Positions 1-6,629 of a stretch of DNA of 11,211 nucleotides are shown here, piece after piece (position 1 is the stretch's first letter; every line of letters begins with the position of its first letter). The position numbers and the translations under genes were made by a program. Source of the DNA: Methanobacteriota archaeon (GTDB taxonomy: Archaea; Halobacteriota; Methanomicrobia; Methanomicrobiales; Methanoculleaceae); NCBI GenBank assembly GCA_023457135.1, contig JAEWMO010000066.1:1-11211 (forward strand), read 5' to 3'. The notes beneath the pieces are model-generated. The model saw only the letters and a list, made by a program, of their open reading frames with translations, searched no databases and was not told the DNA's origin.

Positions 1-1187
1 AGGCGCATCGTCTCCACAAACCCTGAGGCCACCCCGTACATCGCTCTCCCGACCGCCCCGATGACCGTGCTGTAGATCGGCGGCTGGAAGAACGCCACCC
101 CCGCTACGAGGAAGACCAGCGCAAGGACGGCGACGGTCACGGGCATTGCCGCACTGAGGAACGAGAGGATCGCAAGGCCTGCGAGCGTCATCGTGACACC
201 GGCCGCCGCAACCCTGAGCGGACTGCCCCTGTCCGAGAGCCTGCCGGCATACCCGACCAGGGATGCCGTGATCAGGCTTGTGAAGAGGAGGATTACCCCG
301 GCCAGCCTGGCATCGAATCCCAGGACGTACTGGAAGTACAGGCTGAAGAGGTAGATCGAGGCAAACGATGCCGCGTTGTAGACCAGGACCGCACCGTTTG
401 CGAGAGCGAACGGGAGGTTGCGGGTGATCAGGCGAATATCGAGGAGAGGGTCTTGGGTCCGGGCTTCATGGACCATGAAGGTAGCGAGGGCTGCGAGCCC
501 GGTGACGAGGCCGGCGGCACCCTGTATCGCCGGCAGGGTGGAGAGCCCGACCATGACGAGGAAGATCGCCGCCGTGCTGAGGAAGATGCCGGGGAGGTCC
601 GGACGTGTCCCCTTTGAGAGAGCGCACTCTCCCGGCAGGTTCCGCCGGAGGATCCCGACGGCGAGCAGGGCGACGGGCAGGGGCACCAGGAAGAGCACCC
701 GCCAGGTGCTGTAATACGTGAGAAGGCCGCCACCGAGAAACCCCAGGGCGAACCCGCCGAAACTGGCGGCGATGTTGACACCGAGAGCGGCACCCCGCTC
801 GCTGTCGGGAAGGACGAGCCCGAGGAGAGCGAAGGACGTGGCGAAGATCATCGCGGCCCCGGTGCCGGTGAGGAACCTGGCTCCGATGAGAACAGCCGCC
901 GTCGGGGCGAGGGCGGCGATGAGGGCGGAGACGAAGTAGACGGCAAGACCTATGGAAAAGAGCCGTTTCATTCCGTAAATATCGCCGATCCTCCCGAACG
1001 GTATGAGGAACATGGCTGCGGCGAGGAAGAAGGCCGTCGGGATCCAGCTCAGGGTCACCGGGTCCGTCGCGAACTCCTCGCCTACGGAGGGTATCGCTAC
1101 GGTGAGGCCGGCGACCATGAACGGTGCGAGCGAGGATCCGAGCGCGACCGCAAGGAGCGTGTATCGTCTGCCGGCACGAGAGACCAT
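1..1187 (-). CDS. MFS transporter, drug:H+ antiporter type, C-terminus cut by window start
   Basis: A multi-pass inner-membrane exporter of the major facilitator superfamily, probably proton driven. The ATG at 1187 opens a frame with no stop down to base 1 (395 full codons), so the C-terminus lies outside the window. The translation has many hydrophobic helices in a row. The loop 2-3 signature GRIGDIYGMKR is at about residues 65-75, a motif-B-like Arg (ARFLTGTG) near 104, and a WRVLFLVPLP segment as in 14-helix DHA2 drug transporters. The Gly-rich helix 5 (ASFGGFALGFLGGG) lacks the usual Gly-Pro of motif C, so the substrate and even the export direction are uncertain. It follows the metallophosphoesterase gene on the same strand after 50 nt but has its own TATA box. 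No Shine-Dalgarno sequence is visible before the ATG, which fits a leaderless transcript. Confidence 0.9.
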   Translation of the reverse strand, partial: MVSRAGRRYTLLAVALGSSLAPFMVAGLTVAIPSVGEEFATDPVTLSWIPTAFFLAAAMFLIPFGRIGDIYGMKRLFSIGLAVYFVSALIAALAPTAAVLIGARFLTGTGAAMIFATSFALLGLVLPDSERGAALGVNIAASFGGFALGFLGGGLLTYYSTWRVLFLVPLPVALLAVGILRRNLPGECALSKGTRPDLPGIFLSTAAIFLVMVGLSTLPAIQGAAGLVTGLAALATFMVHEARTQDPLLDIRLITRNLPFALANGAVLVYNAASFASIYLFSLYFQYVLGFDARLAGVILLFTSLITASLVGYAGRLSDRGSPLRVAAAGVTMTLAGLAILSFLSAAMPVTVAVLALVFLVAGVAFFQPPIYSTVIGAVGRAMYGVASGFVETMR

Positions 1188-1207
1188 CCGCGGAGAATAG
1201 GGGGAGG

Positions 1208-1217
1208 ATATATTTAA
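1208..1217 (-). promoter_or_regulatory. TATA box of the MFS gene
   Basis: Minus-strand TTAAATATAT is centred about 25 nt before the ATG at 1187. Archaeal TATA boxes sit roughly 25 nt from the transcription start, so the mRNA would begin at or next to the start codon (leaderless). This is inferred from spacing only. Confidence 0.6.
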
Positions 1218-1237
1218 CCGGCAGGGGTGACGGGGGG

Positions 1238-2188
1238 TTATGCCGGCCGGGTCACCCGGATCGAGTTTGCAGAGCCGTTGAGTGCCTGGAGCTGCTCTTC
1301 TGTCGGGTTGATCAGGACGATCTCCGGTCTGCAGTTGAACCTGAGGTCCACTCCTGCAAAACTTGCGCTGCAGATGCCGCGGGAGATGTACGTCGGCGTC
1401 TTCCCGTCGGGCGCGAAGAGGCCGGCGAGCTCGACGATGCCGAAGTCGTTCAGCTGCTTGACGACCGGCAGGAGGAACTGGCCGCCGTGGGTGTGGCCGG
1501 CGAGGATGAGGTCGGCGTCCCAGTCGGCCCTGCAGGACGGCTCATGGATGAGGTAGACCGTGAATGCGTCGGTCGCCGGCACGTCGGGCGGGTCCGTCAT
1601 CCCCGCCCAGCTGTCATCGAGGCCGACGATGACCATCTCTTTCCCCCCGGTGGTGACCTGGAGGTAGTCGTTCCGGAGGACATGCACCCCGTTCTCCTCG
1701 AGCGTATCCGTGAGTGCGTCGGCAAACGCGAGATCGGCGGAACCGTTGTTCAGGCCGGAGACATCGTATCCGGTGGCGGTGACCACGGCCGAAGTCCGGG
1801 TGGCGAGTGTTCTCTCGATCCCTGTCGGTCCGTCGATGCCCACCCGGTAGTCATGGTTTCCGAGCACGGCGTAGGCCGGGGCGTCGAGCGAACGCCATAC
1901 TGACTGCGAGGCGAAGTCCGTCTCGTGGCCGGTGGCGAAGTCGCCGCCGATGAGGACGAGTGTGGGGTTTAAGCGGTTGATCTCGCCGATCATCTCCTGG
2001 ACGTGATCGATATTGGATGCCTGGACATGGGGGTCGGTGATGAAGACGACGCCTTCGGGTGCCCCGTCGATCTCGAGGACGGTCACCTCGACCGCCCGTG
2101 CCTCCCATGCCATATAGCCGGTCATTGACGGGAGCATGATGAGCATGAACATTGCCATCTGTTTTATGCTGGGGCCCTTCGGGATCAC
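1238..2188 (-). CDS. Membrane-anchored calcineurin-like metallophosphoesterase
   Basis: A dinuclear-metal phosphoesterase of the calcineurin family (PF00149), similar in layout to YkuE/LpxH-type enzymes that act at the membrane. Metal-binding motifs appear in the expected order: DPH at residues 52-54, GGD at 81-83, GNHD at 110-113, His215 in an IHEP segment, and GHTHGG at 231-236. A single hydrophobic segment at about residues 11-28 acts as a signal anchor, so the catalytic domain probably faces outward. The frame opens with GTG at 2188; an ATG at 2158 (residue 11) is a plausible alternative that would still keep the anchor. A minus-strand GGTGA lies at 2199-2203, but the TATA box at 2208-2219 predicts a start of transcription near 2188. 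The substrate cannot be read from the sequence. It lies between a DUF2238-like gene and an MFS exporter, both membrane proteins. Confidence 0.88.
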   Translation of the reverse strand: MIPKGPSIKQMAMFMLIMLPSMTGYMAWEARAVEVTVLEIDGAPEGVVFITDPHVQASNIDHVQEMIGEINRLNPTLVLIGGDFATGHETDFASQSVWRSLDAPAYAVLGNHDYRVGIDGPTGIERTLATRTSAVVTATGYDVSGLNNGSADLAFADALTDTLEENGVHVLRNDYLQVTTGGKEMVIVGLDDSWAGMTDPPDVPATDAFTVYLIHEPSCRADWDADLILAGHTHGGQFLLPVVKQLNDFGIVELAGLFAPDGKTPTYISRGICSASFAGVDLRFNCRPEIVLINPTEEQLQALNGSANSIRVTRPA

Positions 2189-2207
2189 TGTATTTTATTC
2201 ACCATCT

Positions 2208-2219
2208 TTTATATTAATA
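2208..2219 (-). promoter_or_regulatory. TATA box of the metallophosphoesterase gene
   Basis: Minus-strand TATTAATATAAA is centred about 25 nt before the GTG at 2188. A second AT-rich stretch (2190-2200) could instead serve the ATG at 2158 with a 12-nt leader. Which start is used depends on which element is active. Confidence 0.5.
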
Positions 2220-2246
2220 GAATTCGATCAGGTGAGGAGGATGGGT

Positions 2247-2954
2247 TCAACGGCTCTCGGCCTGCTCCGCCGTTCCGCCTGAAATGCTGCTCTTTCCTAG
2301 TTCCGGGGCGATTTCATCGAGTTTCATGATGAACTGCAGTCTTTGGGTGGACGCGGGTGCGAAAGCGACGACGGCGGCTACGATCGTCGCCCCGATGAGA
2401 TCCACGATGAGGTCCACCATGGTATCGGCGTTCCCGTACTGGAGGTCTGTTCCCAGGACCTGGTCGGCCGCGAACTCGTAGATCTCCCATACCACCCCCG
2501 CCGAGAGGGCGGCTGTCAGAACGAAGACGGCGAGCGCCGGTCTGGTCAGGCGGACAAGGCCCCGGTGCTCGGCAAGGGCTGCAAGGGAGATGGAGAGGAG
2601 CGCGACGGTGACCGAGGCGATGAAATGGGTCAGCTTGTCGTAGTAGGGTGCCAGGGTGACGTAGTAATCCCCGACGTGCCCCATGATGTGAAGATACAGG
2701 GTGACGGCGACGAGGAAGTTGACCTCCCAGGGCAGGCAGAGGGGCGTGTTCTTCAGCATGGCGGCCGGCATCAATGCGATGAGGAAGGTGATTCCGGCGA
2801 GGAGTGCGAGGAAGTATCTGCCCGCCGTGATGCTGGAGGCTGCGGCGAGGAGGATGAGTCCCTGGACGAAGTAGGTGAGGTAGACTCCGCGCGATGGGTC
2901 CGGGCATGCCATGGGTGGTACCCCGTGCAAGTAGATGGCCCCGGCAATATACAT
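2247..2954 (-). CDS. DUF2238-like integral membrane protein
   Basis: A 235-residue polytopic membrane protein. It resembles the DUF2238/YjdF family (PF09997): YDKLTHF at 105-111, a WEIYEF segment at 156-161, and an acidic DTMVDLIVDLIGA run at 177-189 inside or next to helices. These conserved Asp, His and Glu residues in membrane segments are typical of that family, whose function is not established. About six hydrophobic segments are visible between residues 25 and 200. The C-terminal 35 residues are polar and probably cytosolic. The ATG at 2954 was taken as start; Met15 is an alternative. The gene is divergent from aIF1A and may share its AT-rich promoter core. The downstream metallophosphoesterase begins 58 nt later with its own TATA box. 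Confidence 0.75.
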   Translation of the reverse strand: MYIAGAIYLHGVPPMACPDPSRGVYLTYFVQGLILLAAASSITAGRYFLALLAGITFLIALMPAAMLKNTPLCLPWEVNFLVAVTLYLHIMGHVGDYYVTLAPYYDKLTHFIASVTVALLSISLAALAEHRGLVRLTRPALAVFVLTAALSAGVVWEIYEFAADQVLGTDLQYGNADTMVDLIVDLIGATIVAAVVAFAPASTQRLQFIMKLDEIAPELGKSSISGGTAEQAESR

Positions 2955-2965
2955 AACCGTCGCGG

Positions 2966-2981
2966 CGGCACCCGTGTGCCG
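2966..2981. repeat. Short inverted repeat before the DUF2238-like gene
   Basis: CGGCAC and GTGCCG arms (6 bp each) flank a 4-nt spacer. It lies 11 nt before the ATG at 2954 on the minus strand, so it would be a hairpin in the mRNA leader if transcription starts near 2988, or a DNA operator otherwise. No function is known. Confidence 0.35.
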
Positions 2982-3006
2982 GGAAGAATATTTGATATGC
3001 TAGAAA

Positions 3007-3018
3007 TTGTATAAATAG
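3007..3018. promoter_or_regulatory. Divergent TATA core between DUF2238-like gene and aIF1A
   Basis: Plus-strand TTGTATAAATAG is centred near 3013, which predicts a plus-strand transcript start near 3038 and a leader of about 24 nt before the CTG at 3062. Read on the minus strand it is CTATTTATACAA, also a good TATA box, giving a minus transcript start near 2988 and a leader of about 34 nt. A second minus-strand candidate is the AT-rich stretch 2987-2995. Confidence 0.55.
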
Positions 3019-3061
3019 GACGCACGAATAATCGAACACTCTGTAACACGGGGTTGATGAA

Positions 3062-3388
3062 CTGACGGATCCTACAAAGCGCAAACCCGAATCCGGGGGT
3101 GCAGGGGCGGGAGAAGAAATTATCCGCGTGCGCCTCCCCAACAAGAGGAATCGGGAGATGTTCGGCAGCGCCGAACTGATGCTCGGAGCGAACCATATCA
3201 AGATCCGCTGCTTCGATGGGGTGACACGCACCGGGCGGATCAAGGGTAAGATCAAGAAGAAAGTCTGGATACGGGAAGGCGACGTCCTGGTGGTCGTCCC
3301 CTGGAGTTTCCAGGACGAGAAGTGCGATATCGTCTACCGCTACACGAAACCCCAGGTGGAGTGGCTCCGAAAGAACCGGTATCTCTGA
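3062..3388 (+). CDS. Translation initiation factor aIF1A (eIF1A family), CTG start
   Basis: Archaeal counterpart of eukaryotic eIF1A and bacterial IF1: it binds the small ribosomal subunit and helps position the initiator tRNA. The OB-fold domain runs from about residue 22 (IRVRLPNKRNREMFG) through WIREGDVLVVVPW to the conserved tail (DIVYRYTKPQVEWLRKN). In frame, the only ATG/GTG/TTG is the GTG at 3128, which encodes Val in the conserved RVRLP strand and would remove the start of the OB domain. The reading frame is open back to a TAA at 3044. Between these, the CTG at 3062 gives MTDPTKRKPESGG, a basic flexible N-terminus typical of the family, and a 108-residue protein of normal length. A GTTGATGA stretch just before it may serve as a weak ribosome site. 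The ATG at 3057 is in another frame and stops after two codons. Confidence 0.93.
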   Translation: MTDPTKRKPESGGAGAGEEIIRVRLPNKRNREMFGSAELMLGANHIKIRCFDGVTRTGRIKGKIKKKVWIREGDVLVVVPWSFQDEKCDIVYRYTKPQVEWLRKNRYL

Positions 3389-3390
3389 TA

Positions 3391-3414
3391 TTCTCTTTTG
3401 TCACTATATTTTTC
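3391..3414 (+). terminator. Oligo-T terminator after aIF1A
   Basis: Two T runs, TTTT at 3396-3399 and TTTTT at 3409-3413, begin a few bases after the stop codon of aIF1A. Archaeal RNA polymerase stops at such T-rich stretches without needing a hairpin. Confidence 0.55.
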
Positions 3415-3443
3415 CTGTCCGTGAGGGGGTATAGCCACACCGG

Positions 3444-3470
3444 GGAGAAGAGGGCGGTTCCCCTCTCTCC
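3444..3470. terminator. Hairpin between two convergent transcripts
   Basis: Arms of 11 and 10 bases (GGAGAAGAGGG and CCCTCTCTCC) form a 10-bp stem with one bulged A and a 6-nt loop. It lies between the aIF1A 3' end and the 3' end of the pilin-like operon (3493), where it could protect or end both mRNAs. There is no T run directly after it on either strand. Confidence 0.4.
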
Positions 3471-3492
3471 GGATTTCAGGGCATTAAAATGG

Positions 3493-4266
3493 TTAGATGT
3501 CGTGGACCTGGATCTCGTAGGTCTTTATGACGAGTTTCTCTATTCCTGCAATGGTATAAGTGCCGCCAGAGCCACTCATCCCGACCGAGCTTCCCGTCAG
3601 GTAGTTCTCCCAGGCTGTTCCGTAGTCGTCGGAGGTCGCGGGGTTATACATGACAATAATTTCCATCGGGGTGCCAGGTGATATTGGTTCGAGGTTCACT
3701 GTGCTCACGCCGTTCAGACTCATCCTCACTGTCCCCATCCCGGACTTTGCCATCGGTTCGTCGGCGCTGATCTTCATGAAGTAGATGACGAAGGTCTTTG
3801 TGGACGCATCGTAGAACCACCGCGGTTCGGCAAGCATCGCCGAACCTTCTGCGCCCTCCTGCCGCTTCACCACCGCACCGTTCTCGAGGGCGATCACCTC
3901 GGTGCCGCGGTCGGACCGGTATCGCAACTCCCCGAGTTTCAGCGACCCCGAGGCGGGGAACGCCTGTCCGTCGGAGGTTGATATCTGGAACGATGATTCA
4001 GAGTCGCCGGCATCGACCACCTCGAGCGACCCCCCGCTCACCTGGAGCGACGTCTCCTTGTAGGGGACGTTCTTGAAGCAGAGGCTCTTCATATCGTTCT
4101 GGATGACGATCATCGCCCGCTCCATGTTCTTGACGTCGGTGTTGCTCTGCTCCTTGACGAGCACCGGGTAGCCGTAGAGCGTGACCAGGCCGATGCCGCT
4201 GATGACGATCCCGAGGATCAGGACAAACCCGATCGCCTCGGAGACCGCCTTCTCATTCATCATCAC
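3493..4266 (-). CDS. Pilin-like protein with class III signal (AVSEAIG type), last gene of the operon
   Basis: A 257-residue secreted or surface protein with an archaeal type IV pilin N-terminus: NEKA followed by VSEAIGFVLILGIVISGIG (residues 4-26), where the prepilin peptidase (PibD/EppA type) would cut after Ala7 and the hydrophobic helix would remain as the assembly domain. The outer part (about 40-257) is predicted to be mostly beta strand, with one cysteine (Cys63) and no N-glycosylation sequon. It most recalls the haloarchaeal DUF7289-type group, from memory and not checked. Start: GTG at 4266, with ATGs at 4263 and 4260 directly after; a strong minus-strand GGGGAGG is 9 nt before the GTG. 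It lies 15 nt after the preceding pilin-like gene. Function unknown; it is the family member with the most canonical pilin signal, so it may be the major subunit. Confidence 0.8.
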   Translation of the reverse strand: MMMNEKAVSEAIGFVLILGIVISGIGLVTLYGYPVLVKEQSNTDVKNMERAMIVIQNDMKSLCFKNVPYKETSLQVSGGSLEVVDAGDSESSFQISTSDGQAFPASGSLKLGELRYRSDRGTEVIALENGAVVKRQEGAEGSAMLAEPRWFYDASTKTFVIYFMKISADEPMAKSGMGTVRMSLNGVSTVNLEPISPGTPMEIIVMYNPATSDDYGTAWENYLTGSSVGMSGSGGTYTIAGIEKLVIKTYEIQVHDI

Positions 4267-4281
4267 GAATATTCGCCTCCC

Positions 4282-4728
4282 CTAAAATCCCTTTGAGTCG
4301 TACTGGATCATGTTCCATCCTGCGCCGGTGGTGTTCCCGACGACACCCCTCGTCGCCCCGATGCCGCCGATGGCAACGGTGCTCCTGATGTTGCCGCCCT
4401 GCACCTGGATCGCCTGGCTCGCACCCGTCATCCCCACGTCCACGAAGTAGTCCATCCCGGCAACCTCGTCGGGGATGTCGAACTTCGTCGCGATGGTCCC
4501 GTTGCCGGGCGCGATCACGTAGAGATCCACGATCCGGGTGCTGACTCCGTTCCCGATGTCCACGAAAGCATGATGACGGAGTTTGTCCGCCGGCCCCTCC
4601 ATGAGGACGGCGTTGACGGTGAACATCATCACGATCATCAGCACGAGCAGCACGCCGGTGATGATGATATACTCCATAAGCCGGGTGACGCCCTCCTCGT
4701 CTGGCGGTTCAGTAATACACGGTCTCAT
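4282..4728 (-). CDS. Small pilin-like protein (DEEG leader)
   Basis: A 148-residue protein with leader MRPCITEPPDEEG, a likely class III cleavage after Gly13, and a hydrophobic helix at about residues 20-43. The exported part has two sequons (Asn76, Asn132) and is Gly-rich near the end. Residues 69-98 (DLYVIAPGNG, then IPDEVAGMDYFVDV) recall a short beta motif of haloarchaeal pilin-like families such as DUF7266; this is recollection only. The leader carries the only cysteine, so the mature form has none, unlike its four siblings. The ATG at 4728 overlaps the end of the preceding gene by 20 nt, with a minus-strand GGGGTGA 9 nt before it, which points to translational coupling. Function unknown. 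Confidence 0.72.
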   Translation of the reverse strand: MRPCITEPPDEEGVTRLMEYIIITGVLLVLMIVMMFTVNAVLMEGPADKLRHHAFVDIGNGVSTRIVDLYVIAPGNGTIATKFDIPDEVAGMDYFVDVGMTGASQAIQVQGGNIRSTVAIGGIGATRGVVGNTTGAGWNMIQYDSKGF

Positions 4729-5074
4729 CGTACTCCGTCACCCCGTTGTTGTAATGGATCTCGACCGGGTGCAGCATCCGCCCGGAGATGTCCACCTCCG
4801 GATGAACCACGAAATTCACCACGGCGTTCTTCCGCTCGAGGGATATCATGACAATGTCCTTCTGAACTTCGGCGTTGCACGAGGCATCGACGTAGTCAAA
4901 GACCGCCGACCGCAGGTCCCGGATGTCGTTCTTCGGGAACTCGAGCACCCCCTCCGCAGTCGTCTGCCCGACGAGCGCCGACTGGTTGATGATCAGTGCG
5001 AGGAAGAACAGCCCCACGGCGACGAGGAGCCCCATCAGAACGATCCACTGGCCGTCTTCGTTCATGCACGCCAT
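4709..5074 (-). CDS. Small pilin-like protein (NEDG leader)
   Basis: A 121-residue protein with NEDG at residues 5-8, predicted cleavage after Gly8, and a hydrophobic helix QWIVLMGLLVAVGLFFLALI right after it. The soluble part is about 85 residues, with one cysteine (Cys66) and one sequon (Asn30) close to the helix end. The helix and its following QSALVGQTTAEG recall haloarchaeal DUF7261-type proteins; not verified. Start: ATG at 5074, 5 nt after a strong minus-strand GGAGGTG (5080-5086); the ATG at 5065 would put that site 14 nt away and is less likely. It overlaps the preceding gene by 13 nt. No Glu is present at mature position 5, a residue that classical pilins use in filament assembly. 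Confidence 0.72.
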   Translation of the reverse strand: MACMNEDGQWIVLMGLLVAVGLFFLALIINQSALVGQTTAEGVLEFPKNDIRDLRSAVFDYVDASCNAEVQKDIVMISLERKNAVVNFVVHPEVDISGRMLHPVEIHYNNGVTEYDETVYY

Positions 5075-5577
5075 AAGAGCACCTCCACGAGGACGGCTTT
5101 GGGGTTTGTGGCTCTCATATCAGAAATCCCGGAGGGGGTTGCTGTCAATTGCACCCACCTTGTCACCCGCACGGTGTTCTCACGCCCGGTGAACGTCGGG
5201 TCCTCCGGGGAGATCAGGATTGTCTTTATACTGCTGCCTGAAGTCCTGTAGGAGAGATAGACCTGAGCCCGGAGGTCGTCGTCCGGATCCCCGGACCGCA
5301 TTTTGCAGCCGGCGAGAAACTCGTTTCGGAGCGTATCGCCGTCCCCGGTCCCACCCCTGACGAGTTGGCTCAGCCTGCTCTCACTTCCGTTGGCATCCGG
5401 CGTATCCATCATCGCGAGGACGTCGCTTCCGAGCTGCTCAAGCTGCATATCGGGGATGTGCGTATCGCCGGATGTGTAGATGCTCGTCGTGCTGATGACG
5501 ATGTATGCCGTGAGGAGCATGATGACCCCGGCGGCGACCCCCTCCATCGTGTAGAGCTGCCCTCTATCGTTCACCAT
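5062..5577 (-). CDS. Pilin-like protein (NDRG leader)
   Basis: A 171-residue protein with leader MVNDRG, predicted cleavage after Gly6, and an N-terminal helix QLYTMEGVAAGVIMLLTAYI with Glu at mature position 6. The outer part has one cysteine (Cys91) and one sequon (Asn63) and ends in a beta strand AVLVEVLLW. This end matches the style of the neighbouring larger protein (VLEVAIW), so the two may be structural relatives. The RGQ-Y-T-EG pattern recalls haloarchaeal DUF7288-type pilin-like proteins; recollection only. Start: ATG at 5577, 5 nt after minus-strand GGAGGTG (5583-5589). It overlaps the preceding gene by 7 nt. Confidence 0.76.
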   Translation of the reverse strand: MVNDRGQLYTMEGVAAGVIMLLTAYIVISTTSIYTSGDTHIPDMQLEQLGSDVLAMMDTPDANGSESRLSQLVRGGTGDGDTLRNEFLAGCKMRSGDPDDDLRAQVYLSYRTSGSSIKTILISPEDPTFTGRENTVRVTRWVQLTATPSGISDMRATNPKAVLVEVLLWRA

Positions 5578-6629
5578 ATCGCCACCTCCAGGACCCCGGG
5601 CTTCAGGGCGGGGAGGGTGACGTTAGTGTAGTCATACAGGTGGGTGCCGTTGATCTCGGTCCTGATGACGGGACCCGGTTCCTCCCCTTCCGGCGCCTCC
5701 TCGAAGGCAAACCGGATCTCCAGGATGCTGTTCTGGTCCAGGGTGAACTGCGAGGTGGCCGCCGGTTTCAGCACAAGAGAGATACTTCTGGTGACCGGTG
5801 TGCCCGGAACGAGGTCGCTTGGACTATCGTCGAGAGTGAGGGTGTAGAGATTCGAGTTCGTTTCATCGTATGAGAACGGGATCCGGGTGAAACGGGGGTT
5901 CGGCCTCGTCGGGTCCATCTTCCAGAACGTGACGTTCTGGAGTGTCGCACCTGCATCACCATCAGTGCAGTATGAGGCGAAGTCGATGTTCACCGTCACC
6001 GGCTCGGTTCTCGGGTCAATCCGGTAGGCCGGACCCCGCTCCGGGTCGAGCAGCTGGCTGAAGTTGAGCCGGACGGCGAATGTCCGGGGGTCTGAGTCGT
6101 CGGTAGTGGTGTAGGCGCTATTATAACCGATATTCGCGACGCCCGGCTCTTTGATCTTCACCACCCGGCGGATGTAGCCGTGACCGAGGGGGAGGGGATC
6201 GCCGGTCGTCTTGTTGTATACTCCGTCTTCGCTCCTGATGGAGAAGTTGTAGGAGTAGGGGATATCGCCGAAGATTGCCTTGTTGCGGTAGTCGTTCCGG
6301 TCAAAGAAAGAATAATTGAAGAACTTATCGACCTTCGTCGAGAGGAGGATGTTCGGGGTCTCCTTCGAGACGGCAAGGCCCATCCGCTGGATCTCATCCT
6401 TATGGAACTCGTCGTTCATCTCCCAGGGCGGATAGACCGGCCAGCCCGGGTCCTCGACCAGGATCACCCCTGTCCGGTAGGCGACCGCGTCGTAGTCGAT
6501 GCCGCTGCTCTCGAGACCGGCAAGGAGCCCCGGCACCATGCTCACGACCATGACCAGGGCGAGCATGAAGATCGTGAACCCGGCGAGAAAATCAAGCGAC
6601 ATCAGTCCGTCTTCGTCTGCCGGTCTCAT
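5571..6629 (-). CDS. Large pilin-like surface protein rich in N-glycosylation sequons (DEDG leader)
   Basis: A 352-residue protein, the largest of the five pilin-like subunits. Leader MRPADEDG, predicted cleavage after Gly8, then a helix at about 9-38 with Asp at mature position 5, where classical pilins have Glu. The exported domain has seven N-X-S/T sites (Asn105, 128, 139, 189, 232, 327, 336) and a single cysteine (Cys221). A TGVILVEDPGWP segment (53-64) looks conserved-motif-like and recalls haloarchaeal DUF7287-type proteins, unverified. The end (PGVLEVAIW) is a likely last beta strand. The ATG at 6629 shares an ATGA overlap with the stop of the lipoprotein gene, and a minus-strand GGGGAGG lies 7 nt before it. 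Size and sequon load suggest a tip or exposed subunit; this is inference. Confidence 0.78.
   Translation of the reverse strand: MRPADEDGLMSLDFLAGFTIFMLALVMVVSMVPGLLAGLESSGIDYDAVAYRTGVILVEDPGWPVYPPWEMNDEFHKDEIQRMGLAVSKETPNILLSTKVDKFFNYSFFDRNDYRNKAIFGDIPYSYNFSIRSEDGVYNKTTGDPLPLGHGYIRRVVKIKEPGVANIGYNSAYTTTDDSDPRTFAVRLNFSQLLDPERGPAYRIDPRTEPVTVNIDFASYCTDGDAGATLQNVTFWKMDPTRPNPRFTRIPFSYDETNSNLYTLTLDDSPSDLVPGTPVTRSISLVLKPAATSQFTLDQNSILEIRFAFEEAPEGEEPGPVIRTEINGTHLYDYTNVTLPALKPGVLEVAIW

Noticed and set aside
1124..1903. Plus-strand open frame of 259 codons opposite MFS and the metallophosphoesterase
   Set aside because: Antisense to two genes with clear signatures; no recognisable domain.
2314..3255. 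Minus-strand open frame of 313 codons over the DUF2238-like and aIF1A genes
   Set aside because: It overlaps two better genes in the wrong frame or strand and is rich in Arg, Pro and His without motifs.
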